A DNA stretch of 64,000 nt from Diphasiastrum complanatum (GCA_029204225.1 CM055092.1:43758433-43822432); one strand, 5' to 3'. Numbered from the stretch's first letter, positions 45,301 to 56,780 are shown. Numbers and translations: made by a program. The notes: generated from the letters alone by a model not told the origin.

Positions 45301-46493
45301 TTTTGGTTCGCATCCTTCACAAAGCAACGATCATGGGTGAATTCTACTTTCAACTTTTGATCAGTAATGACTCCAACAGAAAGTAGATTTTTCTTCAAAC
45401 CTGGTACGTAAAGTACCTCCCTGATCATCCTGCTTTTGCCATCAGGCAGTTGGATTGAAACTGTGCCTATCCCCTTGATCATGCACACCTCACCATTTGC
45501 TTGTGAAACAGATGTTCCATTATCCAATGCCTTCAAACTACTGAACCAGTTCTTGTTACATGTCATGTGTCTTGTGGCTCCTGAGTCAATATACCATGCT
45601 TGATCATCTTGATTAAATGACAATGCAGATATGAAGATGCTAGAGTCTTCAGTCTCACCCTCATCGACAAGGTTACCTGCTTGTTTTGGTTTTCCCTTGC
45701 CTTGTTCCGCCATGAATTTGCGACATTCACTCTTCCAGTGGCCCTTTTTACCACAATGGAAGCACTTGCCTTTCTTCTTAGTTTTGTTGGAAGATCCCTC
45801 ATCCTCCTGAGACTTGGCAAATTGCTGTTTAGTCTTCTTCTTGCCCTTGCCCTTGCCTTGTTTTTGGCGTGTCGCAAGTGCCTGATCATCAGTATTTTGA
45901 CGTCTAGCTTTCACCATTTCTTGTAGTTGCTCTTCCTGCATCAAGATTCCTGTGAGCTCGTCAAAGGTTGGCAATCTTTCTCTTGATGCTATTCCACTCA
46001 GAAACATTTGATAGGGTTCTGCAATGCCGCATAATGCATTATGCACTAGCTCCACATCACGTATGCGTTCTCCAATAGAATGCAGTTCATCTCTCATTGT
46101 CTTGATTCTGGTCATGTACGTCTGAATGTGCTCTCCTTGCTCCATGCGGGCACTATTCAACTTTGACTTCAGAAACATGATTCTTGACGGATTTGACGTC
46201 TCGAACTGCTCCTTTAGCATATCCCATGCGTGTCTGGGTGTAATAGCATCACAAATGTGGGTAATGATGTGATCCTTCACTGACAAGTTAATGAAGGTCA
46301 AAGCTTTCCTCATCTTTTTGTTGAACACTTTGATGTCTGCTTCATTTGGCGGCCTTCTCTCATCACCTGTGACAACTTCCCACACATCTTTCTCCATCAG
46401 TATGTTTTTCATTTTGAATTTCCACACTGCATAGTTGGAAATCCCGTCCAATTTGCTACTTTCACTCAAAATGGACTCTCCCATGTTTGCCAT
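42360..46493 (-). pseudogene. Gag-Pol of copia element F, nearly intact but with a frameshift and stops
   Basis: ATG at 46493-46491; 811 codons are open to 44058. In that part: Gag (ISNYAVWKFKMKN), CCHC knuckle C244-C257 (CFHCGKKGHWKSEC), protease DSG at 303-305, pre-integrase WHKRLGH from 437, integrase triad D503, D566, E602 (35 residues between the last two), with PALNG instead of PQQNG before AERKN. A frameshift near 44055 and a stop near 43620 separate the RT, which continues with MDVKFAFLNGE, LYGLKQAPRAWY and VLYVDDLIITG. RNase H (YVDADWGGD, STTEAEY) runs to a stop at about 42624, and the tail (HARTKHIEI.YHFIRE, IFTKPL) to 42360. The 4.1-kb frame would otherwise be a full copia polyprotein. 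Domain order and YVDD are intact. Confidence 0.94.
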
Positions 46494-47754
46494 CGCAAAA
46501 CTGCTTAAAACTTCTGCCTTAGGCTAAGAATAGTATGTCAAGGCCAACAGTGATGTCAGAAGTTGAAAATAATGACCTGCACTTTTTTTCTTACCAGGAC
46601 ACTCGCCGCTTTTCCACCAATTTGAAAGCTAAATCAGTGTCGCCTTCCAAAATGCACTCAGTCGTCAATTCCCAACAACGTGCCCAGTGGAATGCTGAAA
46701 CTACTTCTAGCATACTCCGAACACTTTCTCCGCTGCAACCGCTCTGTTTTGTTGTACCGTACTTGCAGGTACAGTCCAGGTGCCCTTCGTTTGGAGGTTA
46801 TAGCCTTTCGTTTGGGTCAAAACGGGCAAAGGACCCAAAAATAGGAACTTTTCTAGCTTTTGAACTGTTTCTTCACATTGAAGAAACTTCACTCTTCACT
46901 TGTGAAGGGACCCAACTCAACTTTCAGTATGAAAATTTTTAATGAATTTGAAGGCCAGAATGCACTTCAATTCTTCAGGACCCTGTTTAAAGCTCATCCA
47001 ATGGTTGAACCAAATCTTGTGGTTCAAATTTCTCTCCCATCACAGATTCTGGACCGTTGATTCACTTGACACCTCATCTAAAGGTTCAAAGTACATCTGG
47101 GCATCGAACCAAACTCCTGCATACGCTAAGAGCTTGTACACTGAGTTCTTCATCGTGTTGGGCACGCGAACTGCCCGCGACTTCCCTGCCTGCGACCGCG
47201 CCTCCCTTCTCTCAAAAACATCAAATCAAGCTCTCCTGTGGATCGTTTTGAGCATGATCTGAGGCCTGGATCAGCGTCGCCCTACTGAATTCATGACTAT
47301 AGAGTGTTCAGTCAGGAAATTCCATGGAAAAACGATGAGACATAAACCTCAAAATCTCTCAATGGCTGATTGACGAATCTCTTTTTTGTTGAAAAAATTC
47401 GTCAAAAATAAAAAAGATTGTGTGATTAGCTTCCTTCCTGTCCTTACGGCATCCAAAACGGTGGACAAACAACAAAGAAATCACCAGTTATGTATAAAAA
47501 TTGTAACCCCAAGTCCGGTTTCAATTTTCAGCTGGCTTCAAAATTGTCAAATTTTCACCAAATTTTTCCCTGTCTGATGCTATGCACAGGCTAATAATCT
47601 CTCTGCTGAGCTTAGCAAGCCTCTATAAATTAGAAACCGTGTACCAGTGCTTCTCTTTCCGTCTTCAACCCGCCGTAAAACCCCGAACTCTCAGAAGACA
47701 GTTCTCCCGAAGCTCTCTTCAACGACGACATTGCACTGTGTACACTCCATGTAC
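46494..47754 (-). other. Untranslated leader of element F
   Basis: About 1.26 kb between the primer-binding site and the Gag ATG. No conserved coding motif seen; short open frames here are not supported. Confidence 0.7.
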
Positions 47755-47767
47755 GGCTCTGATAGCA
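47755..47767 (-). promoter_or_regulatory. Primer-binding site of element F
   Basis: The minus strand reads TGCTATCAGAGCC, one mismatch to the initiator tRNA-Met type, immediately after the 5' LTR. This fixes the LTR end. Confidence 0.85.
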
Positions 47768-48042
47768 GCTTAGAATTTGCTTTGCACAGGAACACAGATC
47801 ATGCTACACAGTAACACAGACAGAAAATCACTCTCCTCAACAAGCTCACATAGCAACTGTATTTCTCAAAATGAAATTACACTGTACATATAGTTGTTCA
47901 CTTAGGCAACCCATGCATGACCCAGGTTGCCGTTGGCGGGACGCGTGTCCCGTCGACTTGCCTCGTGGTGAGGCCAACTGATCCTTATCCACTGATAGGA
48001 CCCACTTACAGTCACACAGTGATTCTAACTTTAATTCTAACT
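47768..48042 (-). repeat. 5' LTR of element F
   Basis: 275 bp, followed on the plus strand by the target copy CTAAC at 48043-48047. TATATGTA on the minus strand near 47890 is a possible TATA signal. Confidence 0.9.
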
Positions 48043-49236
48043 CTAACTTCACTGGTACCACTCCAACTCCTTTAACAGATAGCAATTTGCCATCGGCTTG
48101 TCCAACTTCATCACCATTGTGAGTTTGCTTGAGTTCTGAAAACCACTCTTTCCTTGAAGTCATGTGCTTGGATGCACCACTATCAATGTACCAAGTATCC
48201 TTGGCTTCATCACTTGTCATTAATGTTGTAATGAATAATTTTGAACTCTCACTTGTATCATCTTCATACTGATCATCATCGTATTGATATTGATCAGCAT
48301 AATTGTCTTCATAATAATAATCATCAAATTGATGTTGATCAGCATAATTTTTCGCTTGTCATTTGTCTTTTCTTTGTTCCATCTCCTTTTGTTTCTTGAA
48401 GCATTCATGCTTTCAGTGGCCAGATTTATTGTAGTACTTACAATTTCTAGGTTTATTTTCCTGGAATAGCCACGTCCTTGACCTCGGCCTTGATTCCAAT
48501 TGCCTTGATTCAAGCCATCATTGGATTGTTCTTGAAATTGTTGGAATGATCCATGATTTGAGTTTCCACCTCTTAATTGGTGTCTTCCACGACCAAATCT
48601 GCCACCAGGTCCTCTGACTGCAAGAGCTTGATCAAATCCCCTATTGCGATGATTCAAGTTCTCTTGACATTGTTCTTCCAGCAAGAGCAATCCACCTAAC
48701 TCTTCATAGGTTGGAAGATTTTCCCATGTGGCTATACTTGTCACAAACATCTGATGTGACTCACTCAAACTATTCAATGTCAATTGCACGATCTCACAAT
48801 CATGAACTCGCTCTCCGACTGCTGCTAATTGGTCACGAATCTCTTTGATCTTCAGTAGGTGATCAACAATAATTGCACCATCATCCATTTGCAATGTGTG
48901 CAGCTTCGTCTTTAAGAATAGCCCTCGAGATGTGTTGGTGGTCTCAAACAATGCCTCCAATGTATCCCATGCTTCTTTTGGTCCTTCTGAATCCGAAATG
49001 TAGGGAATAATTGCATCTCTAACTGATAAGTTGATGAAATTTTGTGCTTTCCATTTTCTCCTATCAAATGTCCTCTAGTCTTCTTCAATCATTGGCCTTG
49101 TCTCTTCACCTGTCACGATCCCCCATAGCTCCTTTTCCATCAAAATGTTTTTCAGTTTGAATTTTCAAACTACATAGTTCCCGACTCCTTCCAATATGCT
49201 TGACTCATTAAGGACACTCTCACTTAGAGTTGCCAT
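48043..49236 (-). pseudogene. Element D gag and start of protease
   Basis: ATG at 49236-49234. Gag motifs (VGNYVV then a stop in place of the usual W, KFKLKNILMEKELWG), KEAWDTLEALFETTN, and a Gly/Arg/Gln-rich tail. The zinc knuckle is present only in broken frames. The protease (TWYIDSGASKHMTSRKEWF) is intact, then the text is interrupted at 48047 by element F in the codons VPVKL. Internal stops include one within the first 30 codons. Confidence 0.9.
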
Positions 49237-50105
49237 TACTGGATAAATGATTTCGGATCAAGAAATTTACCACACCACAGAACTGTATATTTTTCTAGTT
49301 GTACACCTGATATCGAAATGGAGCGCGGATGTACGACTGCTCAGGATTCTCTTTGACTTGCGCACGTGGATCCGATATTGGACATGCGATATCGGACTGG
49401 AGCACAAATGTACAACTGCTTGGGATTCTCTTTAGCTCGTGCACTTGAATCCGATATTGGTACGGACATGCGATATCGAACTGGAGCGCGAATGTATGAC
49501 TGCTCGGGTTTCTCTTCAACTAGCGCGCTTGGATCCGATATTAGTACGGATATAAAAAATAGAGAGAATATAAGAACTTTTAGAGGGAATATTCTAGGTT
49601 CCCCACTTCGGCGCGGCGGCTATGTCACCTCCTCTTTGCAAAGATTTTGAAGCAAGTGATCGTTCAAACAAACAGAGATCAGTAATGTGAAAAGTATGAA
49701 GTCTCAAAACTCTGAATGGCAGTACTAGACACTATATGGTGTGATTTGCAGTACCCCAAACAAACAGATGAGAGATTTCTTTGCACAACTCTCTGACAAA
49801 TGGCATTTTCAAAGACTTTAAAAAACAAAAAATATCGTAAAACTTTTTTCACTCAACAGATTTTCAATCACTCAACAGATTTTCAATCTATCTGATGCAG
49901 CCCTGGCCTTTTCGATGCGTCTGGGACTGTGTCTTCGTTCCCCACTAATAACTGTGAGCTCCAAAACCTGCAAAATACACCAAGAAGGATTTCTTCCAAC
50001 CGTTTTTGTCTCTCCAAGCTTTCACCTTCCGTGAAGGACTTTCTCACTTCGTTGCGGAGCTTGTGACAAGTTGTATCCACTGATCAGGCACGTAGGACTA
50101 TCGTA
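49237..50105 (-). other. Leader of element D
   Basis: Untranslated region between the primer-binding site and Gag, holding the tandem repeat at 49309-49556. Confidence 0.75.
49309..49556 (-). repeat. Three tandem repeats (79-84 bp) in the element D leader
   Basis: GATATCG starts units at 49309, 49388 and 49472. Each has GGAGC.C..ATGTA, ACTGCT..G..TTCTCTT and GATCCGATATT-like blocks in order. CpG-rich compared with the flanks. Confidence 0.9.
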
Positions 50106-50117
50106 GCTCCGATACCA
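50106..50117 (-). promoter_or_regulatory. Primer-binding site of element D
   Basis: The minus strand reads TGGTATCGGAGC, one transition from the standard copia site, directly after the 5' LTR. Confidence 0.88.
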
Positions 50118-50399
50118 TGTCAACAATCAGATATACAACGTCAAGCATTTACCATAAGCAATCACCAAGTAAAGAGACGGAAGAAAAACGCAATATCATT
50201 CTATCACACTAACTTCATATTGAATGTAGAATGTACATATAAACCCTGAACTCTGATAGAGAGAGAGAGAGAAACCTTAGGAGTAGACTACTAGACTAGC
50301 CTACGTCTAGTTACAGTTGGTAATAACTATCAATAATAAAGTACATCGTGAACAGTAACTAAGAAATGTAACAATGAAGTTTATCATTGATTTCTAACA
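50118..50399 (-). repeat. 5' LTR of element D
   Basis: 282 bp, TG...CA, followed by the target duplication GGATG at 50400-50404. Confidence 0.94.
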
Positions 50400-50404
50400 G
50401 GATG

Positions 50405-50545
50405 AATGAGTGATACATCTTGAATACTATCAAACAAAAGATATGCTTGCCAACATTCTTACAAAGCCAGGTCCAAAAGACATAAACAAAAGTTCACAGT
50501 TAATGAATGTGAAGTTCATATGTTTGAAATAACATTAAGGGAGAG
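50405..50545 (+). pseudogene. Element E RNase H tail (right half)
   Basis: Continues the RNase H frame from 38840 after an in-frame TGA: HLEYYQTKDMLANILTKP. It ends in the purine tract AAGGGAGAG before a TGTTGAAGC LTR start at 50546. Confidence 0.88.
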
Positions 50546-51892
50546 TGTTGAAGCTCAATGCTATCCCAAACATATAGTTAAAAGGGATAAGCTTCAACTG
50601 CTCAATTGCCACTAGTTTTGAGAAGAATAATCAAGTGTCAAAATGACTTTTGACATACCTTGACAATTAATTACCTGCAACTATCAATGTATTTCAAATG
50701 CTCAATATCAAAATGTCTAAAATTCTAGCTGAAGTGAAAAATTGACATCCACAATGTTGCAAACTTAGCTACTTAAAAGATGAGCTAATAAATTAGCAAA
50801 AGTGTCCACTACGACTTTGATTAGATTCTCATAGTATATCAGGACTTCATCAATTTATTAGATGCTAATGAGAGCATAAGCACAAATCATGCTAGAAAGT
50901 GTGAAGGCTATAGCCCTTGCACAACACACTTGGAAAACAAATGGACAGGTACATCAGTGGCAGAGCACCCCACTATAATGGGGGAGGTCCTAGGTTCACC
51001 AAGTGTAAAAACTTTTCTCAAATCCGAAGACAAACTTAGCTTGATTTGTATAATCACACACTTTAGATAAAGCTAGTTTTTAACCATTGAACAATTATTT
51101 TAGATCATTGATATATTTTATTTTATGTATGCTTTGTCATGCATTTTTCTCATAATTCTTGTCTTCTAAAATATCTTCTTTCATTCTGATATCATGCCCA
51201 AGTTTGTGACTATTTGAATATTAGTCTTTATCACTAATCTAATTCTTGATTTCTATTGACAAATGTTTAAGCTCCTGGGGAAGGTAATCCATCTTTGTAC
51301 TTTTATTCACAATAATCAAGATGGTGGAGTTGAAGATTTCTCTTTACTATTATGTAAATGGGTCACTTTCTTTTGAACTTTCTTGAATCTCCTTGCGAAT
51401 ATTCTTCAATGTTTTCAATGCCTAGACCAACAATACTACTCTCGATAACACTACTCATGTATTTCATTTTCAAGCTACCTAGCTTATTAGTATCCAAAAA
51501 TATTTGTTATATTTTTTAATGTACCAGAGTTTGGACCACTTACCATGAGGTGCACCATTGACATGTCAGAATTTGATGGAAATGTGTGGTGAGCAACAGA
51601 AGTGGTGAGCAGATGGAGATAGATTAGTAGTGCATTAGTTACCCACTACGAGTTCAAGATGAAATGAATATTGCATTTAAAATTGGAACCAAACGTAGAC
51701 AAAAATGCACCCAGATTAAAATATGAAATGTGAGTACAAAAGCTTGAAGTTGCGCGTAGAACAGTAAAGTGCTCAACCTTCAACTAAAATCGTTGATATC
51801 TAGATAATCAGAACTACTAGCTAGCTAATTCTACATAAGTCTACATAGTCACTCATCAATGTTGCAAAATATTACTTGTACATTGTTACACA
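50546..51892 (+). mobile_element. 3' LTR of element E and following DNA
   Basis: The LTR starts TGTTGAAGCTC at 50546. Its end was not located. The rest is AT-rich with no coding motif except the tRNA-like piece at 50946-51005. Confidence 0.5.
50946..51005 (+). ncRNA. Degenerate tRNA-like sequence
   Basis: CATCAGTGGCAGAGC resembles a tRNA D arm/A box, CCCCA...TGGGG forms an anticodon-like stem with a six-base loop, and AGGTCCTAGGTTCACC resembles the T arm with an imperfect B box. Acceptor pairing is poor. Probably a SINE remnant or tRNA pseudogene; not called by anticodon. Confidence 0.4.
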
Positions 51893-52369
51893 ATATGTCT
51901 GTCAGGGCGTTGACACCACTGGATGTCAGATAAACAATGCATTAAAGCCCTAAGATAATCTATTTACAGTTCCATGGAAGTCCATTGTTATTTAATGATA
52001 AGTGGATCGGATTTTAACAGTATTGACAAATTAACTAAGGGTCAAAAAATTATACACAGGGTCGGATTTATTAGACCCAATCCGGTCTGATCGGTCGAAG
52101 ACGCCGGCTTTATCAGACCCAATCCGATCCAATCTAGGGTCGAAGACGTCCGGATATTTTTCGTCTTGATCCGATTCAATCTAGGGTCAAAAAATTTCTC
52201 TTTGATGGGATTAACATTGGGATGGAATTTTTCGATCCTTTGTTAGAAAAAATTCGATCTTTTGTTAGGGAAAATTCGATCCTTCCTTTTTTTTGTGGTT
52301 TTTTCTGAATAGGTATGAACAAGTTTCAGGATGCTCATTACCTGATGGAATTGAGCATGAATTCCAACA
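51893..52369 (-). mobile_element. LTR of a minus-strand copia relic (element G)
   Basis: On the minus strand the LTR starts TGTTGGAATTC at 52369 just after the purine tract TTAAGGGGGAG. The far end near 51893 (TGTCTGTC) is a guess. It contains AATC.GGTC/GATC.GAT-type short repeats near 52060-52170. Confidence 0.5.
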
Positions 52370-52429
52370 CTCCCCCTTAATGTGGATCTTGAAAAAATTT
52401 GATCTTCAGATATAGTAGGTTGTTAAATC

Positions 52430-52630
52430 TGAGATGATGCTCCTTTGTTAGAGCCTTGTGAAGTAATATGTTGCTTGTAACTCTGTCCTACAGTAAACCA
52501 AAGAAATTTTCTGGATTTGCACTTTCTCTCTAAGATACTGATATCGGATTTCAATATGCTTACTTCGGGAGTGGAATCTCATATTCAGAGATAGTGCAAT
52601 GGCACTTTGATTGTCACAGTAGAGGGTCGT
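52430..52630 (-). pseudogene. Element G copia RNase H relic
   Basis: The minus strand encodes LYCDNQSAIALSLNMRFHSRSKHIEIRYQYLREKV-type residues (CDNQSA, RSKHIEI), the C-terminal copia RNase H block, followed by a broken tail and the purine tract at 52370-52380. Upstream RT is not recognisable. Confidence 0.85.
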
Positions 52631-53221
52631 TGGATATGATTGAGGACTTCACCATTATGTACTTCCCATTGATATACTTTTAACTTAGGTCTATATACAC
52701 GAGAGTTTTTCAATTGTGAATGTTGTACCATGGCCAAAGGTGAAAGAAGTTTAATTTCCTTCGGTATACGACGTCTTCCTAATTTCTCTGGATTTAGCAA
52801 GTAGATAAGCTGGTCGTTAGATATCTTCTCCCAAAATAAGAACGTCATCCTCACTGGTGGATACTTCAGTAGAAAAAGTGTGTTCAGGTATCCACTCAAC
52901 AGGGAGTGCATCTATCATGTACAAGGGCAGAATGGGAGTGTTGATATCAGTGGAGTTTATGGTTATATTGATTGGGTCTTCTTCCTAAACTTCTTGTTCA
53001 CAAAGAGTGGCATTGCCACAATCAATGGTCGCTAAAGCATGACCCCGATTAATGATATATGTGCTCTGCACATAGTGAGCCTTTATGGTTGAGTCATCAT
53101 AGGTAGTTGAAGACCAATCGTCTCCAATTTGTGCAAGTTTTATTTTACTCGTGGCATTGACAGAGATTCTCATGTCTCTGTTGCTAAAAACTATCTTATT
53201 TTTCTTCTCAAAATTCAAGAA
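52631..53221. other. Unassigned DNA between element G and the D-family fragment
   Basis: Two minus-strand frames (52585-52911 and 52985-53236) show no copia motif I can name. It may be eroded RT-linker sequence of element G. Confidence 0.35.
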
Positions 53222-54715
53222 AATCCACAATGGCAATGAAGTTGGACAAGTTGATGGCCAATTGCTACCTATTAAAGGATTTGGAGTGGTACCAGTGAAG
53301 CTAGCCAGCGGGATGATAAAGCGGATAAGTAATGTGCAATATGTACTTGGTTTGGCTAATAATCTACTGTCAGTTGGGACGATGGTTGATCAACAACTCA
53401 AGGCTGAGTTTGATAGCGACAAATGTCTCGTCAAGGACATCAAGAATCACTACAAAGTGATTGCTATAGGAGCTAGAGTCAACGGAAATCGACTCTACAA
53501 ATTGAATGCAAGATCTTTTACTCAAGCTATGGTAAGCATTGTTGATAGTCAAAGTGATCTTTGGCATCAACGATTTGGTCATACTAGTGCTCAACGTCTA
53601 CAGATTCTCAAACGAGGTAATCTAGTTATTGGATTGCCTGATATTTCTTTTGAAAGAAAAATCTGTGAAGGTTGCATTTTGAAAAACAACACAGAGAAAG
53701 GTTTCCAAAAGTGAAACAAGGAGAGCCAGTGGCATCCTAAATCTTGTCCACAGTGATCTATGTGGACCAATGCAAACTAGATATCTTAGTGACTACTCTT
53801 ACTTTATTACCTTCATTGATGATTATAGCAGATGCATTTGGATTTATTTCATCAGCAAGGAATGAGATGCTTTTGCTAAGTTCAAGGAACTCAAGGCATT
53901 AGCTGAAAAGCAAACATGATGTTTCATCAAGACTTTGAGATCTGATGGAGGTGGTGAATCCTTTTCGATAGAATTTATTGATTTTTGCAAAGATCAAGGG
54001 ATCAAGAGGCAGACTACAATACCTTATTCACCATAGCAAAACAGAGCTGCAAAGCAAAAGAACATATTCATTGTTGAGATGGCCAGGGCAATGCTCAAAA
54101 GCAAGGGTATGCCAAACACATTTTGGGCAGAAGCTTGCAGCACAGCTACACACATCCTGAATCGGTGTCCTACAAAATATGTGGAAGGTAAGACACCTCA
54201 TGAAGCTTTTATTGGAAAGAAACCTCATATTTCTCATTTGAGAGTATTTCGCTGTGATGCTTATGCTCATATTCCTGATGAGAAACGAAGAAAATTGGAT
54301 GCAAAAGCTGTCAAGTGTATTTTTCTTGGATATGATGAGAAGGCCAAGGCATACAAGATGTACGATACAAATGCACAAAAGCTTGTGATTTCTAGGGATG
54401 CTACATTTGACGAGATGGATCAAGGTGAACAATCTGAAGTAATCATTGAACCTTTTGATGAGGGAGCGAAAGAACAGGTCAAGAAAGAAGTGGATCTTGA
54501 TGTAGAACATCCAATGGAAAAAGGCAAGTTCGATGCTGAAATTCCTAAGAGAGTACCTAAGTGGTACTTATCAGTTACAGGTGAGGCTAAGAAGGGAGAT
54601 ACTCCCGAATCTAGCGAACAGGAAAAGCTTAGAAGGTCAAGCAGAAATTGGAAACCTCCTGCAAAGTTAGAGATGAATTTGCATTCGATAGTATCAATCA
54701 ATCCCTCTTGTGATT
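53222..54715 (+). pseudogene. Copia fragment of the D family, protease to integrase linker
   Basis: Plus-strand homologue of D: HNGNEVGQVDGQLL, VPVKLASGMIK (uninterrupted at the site where F sits in D), SNVQYVLGLANNLLSVGT, WHQRFGHTSAQ, then integrase pieces VHSDLCGPM, TLRSDGGGES, QNRAAKQKN in broken frames, EMARAMLKSKGMPNTFWAEAC, KAVKCIFLGYDEKAKAYKMYDT, ISRDATFDEMD, and SSRNWKPPAKLEM at the linker. The match stops abruptly near 54715, before RT. No LTRs. The catalytic AERKN motif is altered (AKQKN). Confidence 0.9.
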
Positions 54716-55369
54716 CATTAATAGGATCAAGTAAGGTCCAAAGTATTGTACTTTGATTGCTCAGTCTTATCCTAGAAACAAAACATCTACAGGCTCTACT
54801 CCATAGCAGTTTGTGTAGATGATTTCCACACAAATTTGAAAGAACCAAGAAAAATAGCAACAACGCTTAGACAGAGCTGCCATGTAGGACAAGGAATGAA
54901 AGGCACCACTTCCAATGTATTTTATCATTCAAAAAACAGTAGAAGCTCGAAAAAAATAAATCAAAGGGCCTATTTCTTACTTACTTGTTTTACATCGTAT
55001 TTTCCTTTTGCGACATTCTTAATTTTTTCATTCTTTTAGAATAGAAATAATTAAGAAAATTTACCGTTCCTGGTAATTCCCCTCTTATCTGCATTTTAGA
55101 CAAGCTATAAAAATCTGATGAACGACCCACCTTCTTTAGGTCTCCGTCTTATTCTCTCTCTTTTTCTAACATCCCCTCCCCTTTTCACATTCACCTTGTT
55201 CACCATAGCAACATCAAGCAGAAGACCCAACACACCACACTCTTTCCTCCTGTTCAGCAATCACAACAGTTCAGTCATCTTATGATCCAAGCAAATCCAA
55301 GTAGATCCAAGTGGAACAACATCTAGTAGATCAATGCGAATCACCGATTGTTAAACTAACCGAAATGTT
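54716..55369. other. Non-coding DNA with a promoter-like stretch
   Basis: TATAAAAAT at about 55106 is followed by pyrimidine-rich and CA-rich sequence, resembling a core promoter and 5' UTR, but no coding frame follows within 200 bases. It may belong to a lost LTR or gene. Confidence 0.35.
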
Positions 55370-56780
55370 GGCATTCATAGATTATAAGGCCAAGAGATAG
55401 AAGACATAAGATGGGACTTTTCTAGATGCCTTGACCAATAAAGCACTCCAAGCCACAATGAGGGTAGTGGTCAACTACCTCAAAGTTTCACAACACTAAC
55501 AAAATTGCATTTCTTGACGAATACTTTGCATAAGACATCCATTTGTACAAAATTTAAATTCTCAAAGATAATATGCCCATCCTTTTTTGCACTATGAAGA
55601 CTTCTTTTGTACTACCTTGGCCAAAAAAAACCAGCAACGTCCTTTAAAGTGTCACATTTCCACAATAGCACCTTACTATTATCAACCATGTTCCCTCACA
55701 AAGTGATAAAACACGTCAATGTGTTTTGAAGGAGCAATGGTAGATGGGATTCTTGGCCAAATAGATTGAAGCATTTGATTTTATTTATTGGAACCAGCTC
55801 TTCTACTTTTGCAAAAAAAAAATGGTGCTCCCTTCCTATTTTATGTCCCTCATCAAAACTTTGTACTCTGGAGCACCTACTCTCTTTTGATATAATTGGG
55901 CTGTTTACCTCTCTTTTCTCCCTTCAATGTGGTGTTAGTCAAGGTTTTTTCCCAAATCTCTCTCTTGGTTTATGTCATTAATATGGAGTTTTCCTTTACA
56001 TTAAATCTAGCATGGGCAAAGTTTTAGCCTTATTTACCTCTCTTGGTCCTCACCTCATCTATTTTTTTTTGGTCAACATGACCATCTTTTCTCATTTGGT
56101 CCACACTTCTATAAGATACATCCTTATCACTATTGATAACTTTTGTGACGACTCTACCTCTATCGTCAATCATGATAAATCTCAAATTGTTGGTTTGACT
56201 CACTAATTGGCTGAACTTTCAATATCTCTATAATGCCACATGGTACCATCTCTAAAATTTTGGATGTCCTTTTCATAATTTCCTTTCAAACAAGCAAAAT
56301 ATTAATTGGTTTGTAGAGAGTTACGGTAGACAATCGCTCTTGAGCTTTGTGGCCAAATTTATTATAATCTAGCACATTATCTCTATCTACTGCTTGTATT
56401 TCATATCCCTTCACCTCTCATCCAGAATGTTCGCAAACATGCTCTCCAAACAACTCAAGCTTTTTATATGGCAAAGTGTCTTTTTAGTAAGGACATTTTG
56501 CACAATGCCTTTTATAAATGGCTTGGGAATTTCATGATGCAACTTCTCAAGTGTTCTTTGTCACTCGCATCCAAATTCCTATTTTTAGATTATCACATTT
56601 TTCCCTTTTGCTCCAAAAACGTTGATATCTAATATCATCTCGTCTATGATTGTTCACTTTTCTTCTAGCTTATTCTTTGGAATGCTAAGTATCAAATGGC
56701 ATAGTATTTTGAAACAAGTATTAATGTGTTTGAGCATGTGCATCATTATCCATATAAAATGTACATCTCACAAAATTCTA
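55370..56780 (+). pseudogene. Decayed LINE reverse transcriptase
   Basis: Pieces in LINE RT order across three frames: A.VDGIL....AFDFIYW, SLIKTLYSGA, GVSQGFFPNLSLGL (compare GVRQGCPLSPLLF), MTIFSHLV (after the lost ADD), NFCDDSTSIVNHDKSQIVGLT (compare FC..SG..VN..KS..). The catalytic FADD is replaced. Stops and frameshifts are frequent. Different from the LINE at 2950-4080. Boundaries are approximate. Confidence 0.6.

Larger units (their letters stand above)
42033..48042 (-). mobile_element. Copia element F (minus strand), inserted in element D, non-TG/CA LTR ends
   Basis: 6010 bp between copies of CTAAC (42028-42032 and 48043-48047). Removing the element and one copy joins the D codons for V-K-L-A-S, matching the uninterrupted D relative at 53.3 kb. 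LTRs are 42033-42306 (3') and 47768-48042 (5'), differing at roughly 10 of 275 positions. On the minus strand they begin AGTTAGAATT and end AATTCTTAGT or AATTCTAAGC, not TG...CA. The gag-pol needs only about four repairs, so F is fairly young but inactive. Confidence 0.93.
38841..50399 (-). mobile_element. Copia element D (minus strand), complete outline, split by element F
   Basis: LTRs are 38841-39096 (256 bp, 3') and 50118-50399 (282 bp, 5'), starting TGTTAGAAATC on the minus strand and ending GTTGACA. The target duplication GGATG occurs at 38836-38840 and 50400-50404. Removing the insert restores the RNase H frame of element E (...RKKTDE...HLEYYQTKDMLANILTKP). Apart from element F (42033-48047 with its target copy), D is about 5.5 kb. 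The LTRs differ by roughly 6% plus indels. Its gag-pol has many stops, so it is dead. Confidence 0.96.

Noticed and set aside
50946-51005. A working tRNA gene
   Set aside because: The B box is imperfect, the anticodon loop has six bases and the acceptor stem does not pair.
54028-54510. A 160-codon minus-strand frame
   Set aside because: Antisense of the D-family integrase fragment.
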